DNA of 64,000 bases from Patagioenas fasciata. Lineage: Eukaryota > Chordata > Aves > Columbiformes > Columbidae. A program made the position numbers and the translations under genes. The stretch lies in the NCBI RefSeq assembly GCF_037038585.1, contig NC_092560.1, positions 58,273,049-58,337,048 of the forward strand, read 5' to 3'. The notes under the pieces were generated by a model, which had not been told where the DNA came from, searched no databases, and worked only from the letters and a program-made list of their open reading frames with translations. Numbering within the stretch: position 1 is the first letter of the stretch; the number at the start of each line of letters is the position of its first letter. Positions 36,166-64,000 of the stretch are shown piece by piece.

Positions 36166-39100
36166 TGAAACTTACTAAAATGGTTTTAATTTCCTTCTCA
36201 TTTTTACCCACGAATAGTATTCAGTCTTTTATGCAGTTTCTTGGCCATCCCCTGTACTCATACACCGGTAACTTTTATTTCTAAGAACTTAATTGCCTGA
36301 GAATAGTTTGAGTCACAATGATAGTTTCCAAGAAGATTGCACCAATTTACTTCTAAGATACCATACCTGACTGACTTAATTTGTAAATTTGTATCCAGAT
36401 TACGCAGTACCAGGTACTTAGGGGAACGCAGTTTAATTACACAGTAGTGACAGAACATGCACATAACACAAGAACAGTACTCTCTGCAACCACAGCTGTA
36501 CACCAATGACATTCATACCCAGTGCTGTATCACATTTTTACCTGTACAGGACTCAAACATGCTGTCTGTGGTGGAAATCCAACAGATGGAAACTGAAACC
36601 ACACCTTTTTATCATTTCGTGTGAGTTCCAGAAAATAAAGGATATTAAAAACAATTTGTGTGTTCCTACTGTAGCAATGCAATAGGATGCACCAAGATAA
36701 TCAAGGTATGCAAGATCATCTATTTGGTACTGTTGTTTCTTTATATGTGTATATATATGTATACATACAGATTTATTAAACAATTTTTAAAATTTCAGGC
36801 ATCCCAGAAACAAGCAATAAAACCCCAAGTGAATGAAACCCCAACCACTACATGAATTCTGCCATGTGTTCAGAAAACTGAAGAAAAAAAAAATAAAAAA
36901 ATCACACCAATGACCACAGACTGACCAATAACCAAAACCAGCCATACACACCATCCTTATTGAGTTCAGAGGATCAGAACAGACATCTGTCCCAGCACAC
37001 TTCCGTTCTAGGAGCTCACAGACTGGTTCACAGAATATCCAACCAAAACAAACAAACAAAACCACACACACATTCAAGGGCCTGAAGTTAGCACCAGCAG
37101 AAGCATCTAAAGGGAGTTACAGGTACATTGTTCTGAGGTTTCCACCAGTTCAGTGAAACCTTTTAAAGAACACTTATGCCACCTGGAGGACAACTAAGCT
37201 CTTAAGATTGTATTAAAACAATAATCCAGCTAAGATTGCAATATTTTCATGTAGAAGTTTCATCTGCCTGCATTTAAATAATTGCAAGAGGCTTGGAAAA
37301 AACCCAAATATTCAAGAAGGAACTGTAGTTTTCTACAAATATGATTCCTGAAGTTTTCCATTGTCTTTAACCCTAATGCTCCCTCACTCCCATTTTAATG
37401 GACATTCTATACTTCTGATCCAACATCAGACATGGTTCTTCCACTTCTCACCCTCTCAAAATGTCATACATTATTTTCCTCTTAAAATTATCGTCTTAAA
37501 ATTCTAGGGACAGGTTGTGTTGTGGTTTGTTTGTTTGGGGTTTTTGTTTGTTTGTGTTTTTTAAATGAGTTTGTTATGACATAGGAGGAAAACAAAAATT
37601 AGCAATGTGAAAACATTTGCTTGTGGCAACTCCTACCACTTTCAGAAACTATTTTTAAAAATGTCAAGTTTTACTCCATTAGGAAATGGGCAGTTCTGAA
37701 CATGCAGAAAACCAGACTGAAGCTGTAGAATGCACAAGTAAGAAAAACATTTCCACATAAATAAAGGAAAAGCAAAGAGTCTGCGTTGCCCAAAATAATG
37801 TGGTGTGTGTTGAAAAGTACTATGTTTTAAGGTTATTTATGGACTCTTGTAAAAGGGAACTCCAAGAACAAATGTTTGTAAACATTGTGCCACCAAGTGT
37901 TTCACAAGGACTTCACCATAGGTTCAAGACTTATGCTTGCACTATTTAATGCATTACCAATTATCACATAGCAATAGCTTTTGCATTTTTTTTTGGTCTT
38001 AAGTTATTTTGGTTAATTTTTTTGACAAATTCAGTGCCCTAGGGCACCTTTAACCTAGCTGAAGCAGAAGAAAAAGAACATAGTTCAGTGCATAATGCTA
38101 CAATCTTTCAAATGAAGAGACGCTACACTGCAGGACTGCATGCAGGGAAGTTCAAGTAGAAGTTCTGAGAAACTTCTTTTTACCTGGAAACATGAGAAAA
38201 TAAATCAAGCAAGTCCCTGCATGGAAAGACAAGATGCAAAAAGTATTTATAAAGAACAGAGTAATGAAATTGTAGATCAGCAAACATGTGCATTGACAAG
38301 ATACTGCAAGTGGGCACAGATATTAACTTTTCAGATTTGGTTTTCTGAGTAAACTTTTGTGTCGCTAAAAGTAGACATGATCAAACCTCTTCCCACCCAT
38401 CCCAAGTTACATAAAGATGAACACTCTTTTCTCAAAATATTTAAGGAAAGCCCATGAGTGCTAATAAACCTCCTATATACAAGCACTCTTAATTCTTACA
38501 GGAGTAATTTGAGATTCTGTACTTTAATAAACTGTAATAGTTACTAAAAAGCTATTCTTATTTGTAGCTTGGAAAGTAACGATTAAATGCAAGCCTGAGG
38601 CCACAGCTTTAACTTCCACGCACCACATCTTATGGTCTTTAGTCAGGTGAGATAAGTACCTTCAACTCCTCTAAATAAGATGATATTCCACCATGTTTAG
38701 TTTTTCATGCAGTGGTTCTAAACGCAGATGTGGAGCAATTTCAGCACTTAATAGTTCCCAGCAGCAAAATGTGACAGTGCACTACAGTAACAGTAGCACT
38801 AAGCTAGAAAAGCACTGATTTTTTTCTTATCTAGCTTTCAAAACAAGTAATTAAGTCCAGAACAGCTCTTTAGTTACAGAACTCCCTCTGCTGCCCCCAC
38901 ACAAATCAAAAGGTTTAAGACGGGAGACAAAGCAAAAAAAAAACACTCAGTGACCCAAGTGGTCCTTTAAACAAGGCTAAGCCAGGTTCCTTCCATCAGT
39001 TTATTCTAGGTCACAAGCAGCTTGTTATGCATTTCATTTTGCAGAAACTGAAAGCACCATCAACTGTATGGATTGCTCCAAAAATTAGTTTGCTCACATT

Positions 39101-40129
39101 TGTTGCAGCTAGCAACCAAAAGCACTCAATTTATTACTTGAAATTCAGAATGGATACAAAAATCCTCAAGGAGACTTGCCAGGAAAAGGAGTCATGCTGC
39201 CCAGGCTATTGTACTCTAAATTATAGACTTCAAGTTTAAATACATCCATTGCTTATGAGTAGTAATTTAGGTATACCATCCCTTCAACTCACTTCAAAGT
39301 ACACAATTACAACTTAATTTACCTTTTTGCATATTATGGAGCATTAGAACTTTAGTATACAAAAATAACAGTATTTTAATAAACAGATATTTAAGCAGAT
39401 GAATACTTTTGAAAATATATTCCCACAAAAAAATAAGAATGGCAGCCTGCTTTTCTACAGTAACAGCTCCATAATACTGCCCAAGTCAGTTCTGATTCTC
39501 TCAAACTTGGGCATTTAACCTTCAGTCCTCTAACGAGAGCTTAAAAGTAGTATTTTTCCAGTATTAAATGGGAAGACTGTACAAGGAACAGTGCTCAGCA
39601 TTGTGTGCTAAATACCAGAGAACAGGAGACACACCTGTAAGCTTGTTCACCTTGTGCAAGACATTACAAATTATGATTACAACTTCTTTGCCATTTTCCT
39701 CCAGGACACAATGACATCTACCTTTATAGTACACTGAACTGGTAAATTAAAAAAAAAAAAAAAAAAAGCAACTTCAAGGAAATCTTGAACTGTTAATGGC
39801 TGCTTGCTCTCCACAGCTTCTACAAATATGGGAAATTCTTCTGGTTATGAACCACCAAGCTTGTTCTAAAGCAAACTCTTCCACAAGAGGTAACAGAAGA
39901 GTATTTGTGTCTGTCAAAGCGAAAAACATTACACTGGAAGCAATACAGGGCTCCATCCTTCTCTGAGGACAGCTCTGTATAACCATTTGTTTCAACTAAG
40001 TTGTGAATGTAGCCACTGGTCTTTAGTTCCATACGGAGATGTGCATTGTTACATGCATGTCAAAATAATCCCAGTCCATGAAATTGCAATGACCTATGCT
40101 TTTTTGTATATCTGATGTAGAAACAACCA
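36166..40129. other. Downstream flank of DDX4, no gene seen
   Basis: No exon could be supported. There is a GTTT-rich tract at about 37515-37563 and poly-A near 39748-39768. Confidence 0.5.
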
Positions 40130-40669
40130 TCAATATGCACTCAAGTTTTTATTAAGTAACTGTTTACAAGATGTTTAACAGATCCTTGAGACCAAGTCAG
40201 CTCATCACCAGATTAAAATTTTATAACTGGCCTGTCACACAAAGGAATGAACATGAAGTTTAGATGATCCCTTTACATAAAGGTCTTCTCCAAACTAGGT
40301 CCTCAGAATACTATCTTCCTATTAAAAATTCTGATAACGAAGTAGTAAGTTCAAGGGATCTACTATTTTCCACTTTCAAAACCTCCACCTTTTTACAACA
40401 GCATATTAGCCACCAAGCATTAAACACTCTGTGGAAGTTTTAACACTTAACACCTGAAGTGTTTCCTAAAAAATGCTTTTGACTTCCTACATCAAGTGAC
40501 AATTGAGTTTATCATAACAGAATACAATATACATGGCTGAAAACTTTAGCATATGATACCAGCTACTTCTTTAAACATGAAGTGTTCCATGCTCAACAGT
40601 AAGAAACAGTAAGTGCAACAGTTCACTTGAAGGACAACAGAATACAATCTAGTTTGGTACTAAAGTAGT
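40130..40669 (-). other. DDX4: DDX4 3' UTR (probable)
   Basis: About 540 bases follow the stop codon before the first AATAAA on the minus strand. The end is placed about 20 bases past that signal, where a GT-rich stretch follows. The length is an estimate. Confidence 0.55.
40150..40155 (-). terminator. DDX4: Polyadenylation signal AATAAA of DDX4
   Basis: TTTATT on the plus strand is AATAAA in the gene orientation. It is the first canonical signal after the DDX4 stop codon and is followed by GT-rich sequence that could be the downstream element. Confidence 0.55.
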
Positions 40670-63801
<23,132 letters not shown>

Positions 63802-63817
63802 CTGGAGACGAAAAACA

Positions 63818-64000
63818 AGAAAGTAAGGCTTTTGACACTGTCTCTCATAACATCATCATATACAAACCAATGAAGCAAGCCTACACAACTGGACAGCAAG
63901 GAGGACTGAGAAACACTGGGCTCCAAGAGTTGAGCTCAGCAACACAAACTCTAGCTAGAGGCCAATCACTATCAGAGTATGCCAGTGACTGATGGGGGCC
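63818..64000 (+). mobile_element. CR1 LINE fragment at the window edge
   Basis: Plus-strand translation includes SKAFDTVSHNI, the reverse-transcriptase motif A block. It is followed after a deletion by sequence matching the segment before SGVPQG in other CR1 copies (CTCTAGCTAGAGGCCAATCA). It is antisense to DDX4, continues past the edge, and is decayed. Confidence 0.7.

Overview
The window looks like bird nuclear DNA. It is AT-rich, its genes are split by introns with GT/AG splice sites, and it carries many CR1 retrotransposon copies plus avian-type solo LTRs. Two protein genes can be built exon by exon, both on the minus strand. DDX4 (VASA, the germline DEAD-box RNA helicase) runs from beyond the right edge down to a stop codon at 40670. 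An IL31RA-like class I cytokine receptor runs from a signal-peptide exon at 12869-12934 down past the left edge. In mammals DDX4 and IL31RA are neighbours in the same order and orientation, and in birds this block is on the Z chromosome, so Z linkage is likely (inference).

Layout. 1-12934: five coding exons of the receptor (signal peptide, Ig-like D1, two halves of D2, first half of D3). Their introns hold an inverted CR1 pair (about 300-1410), a 1.36 kb almost purely purine minisatellite (3020-4375), a hAT DNA transposon with an 8-bp target duplication (6111-7549) that itself contains a TTAA-flanked MITE (6435-6818), an unexplained ORF cluster (8064-8810) and a short CR1 (10877-11036). 12935-40129: intergenic or 5' non-coding sequence with a composite CR1 (13697-15890), two probable ERV solo LTRs (near 15905-16463 and 24424-25040), a CpG island with a minus-strand splice donor (23600-23950), and two further CR1 copies (34188-35269; 35840-36165). 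40130-63801: DDX4 3' UTR and 16 coding exons, about 622 codons, in frame across every junction, with all helicase motifs present. The helicase introns hold an isolated CR1 ORF1 fragment (41157-42240) and a fairly young CR1 (49080-50698). 63818-64000: a CR1 fragment pressed against the acceptor of the most upstream visible DDX4 exon.

The most notable structures are: a tandem triplication of an 84-bp symmetric DDX4 exon with its introns, giving three 28-residue repeats in the disordered N-terminal region; an Ig-like D1 exon in the IL31RA-like gene, which human IL31RA lacks; the long purine tract; and the nested DNA transposons. No RNA genes, CRISPR arrays or prokaryotic features were seen. The 5' end of DDX4 and the 3' part of the receptor lie outside the window.
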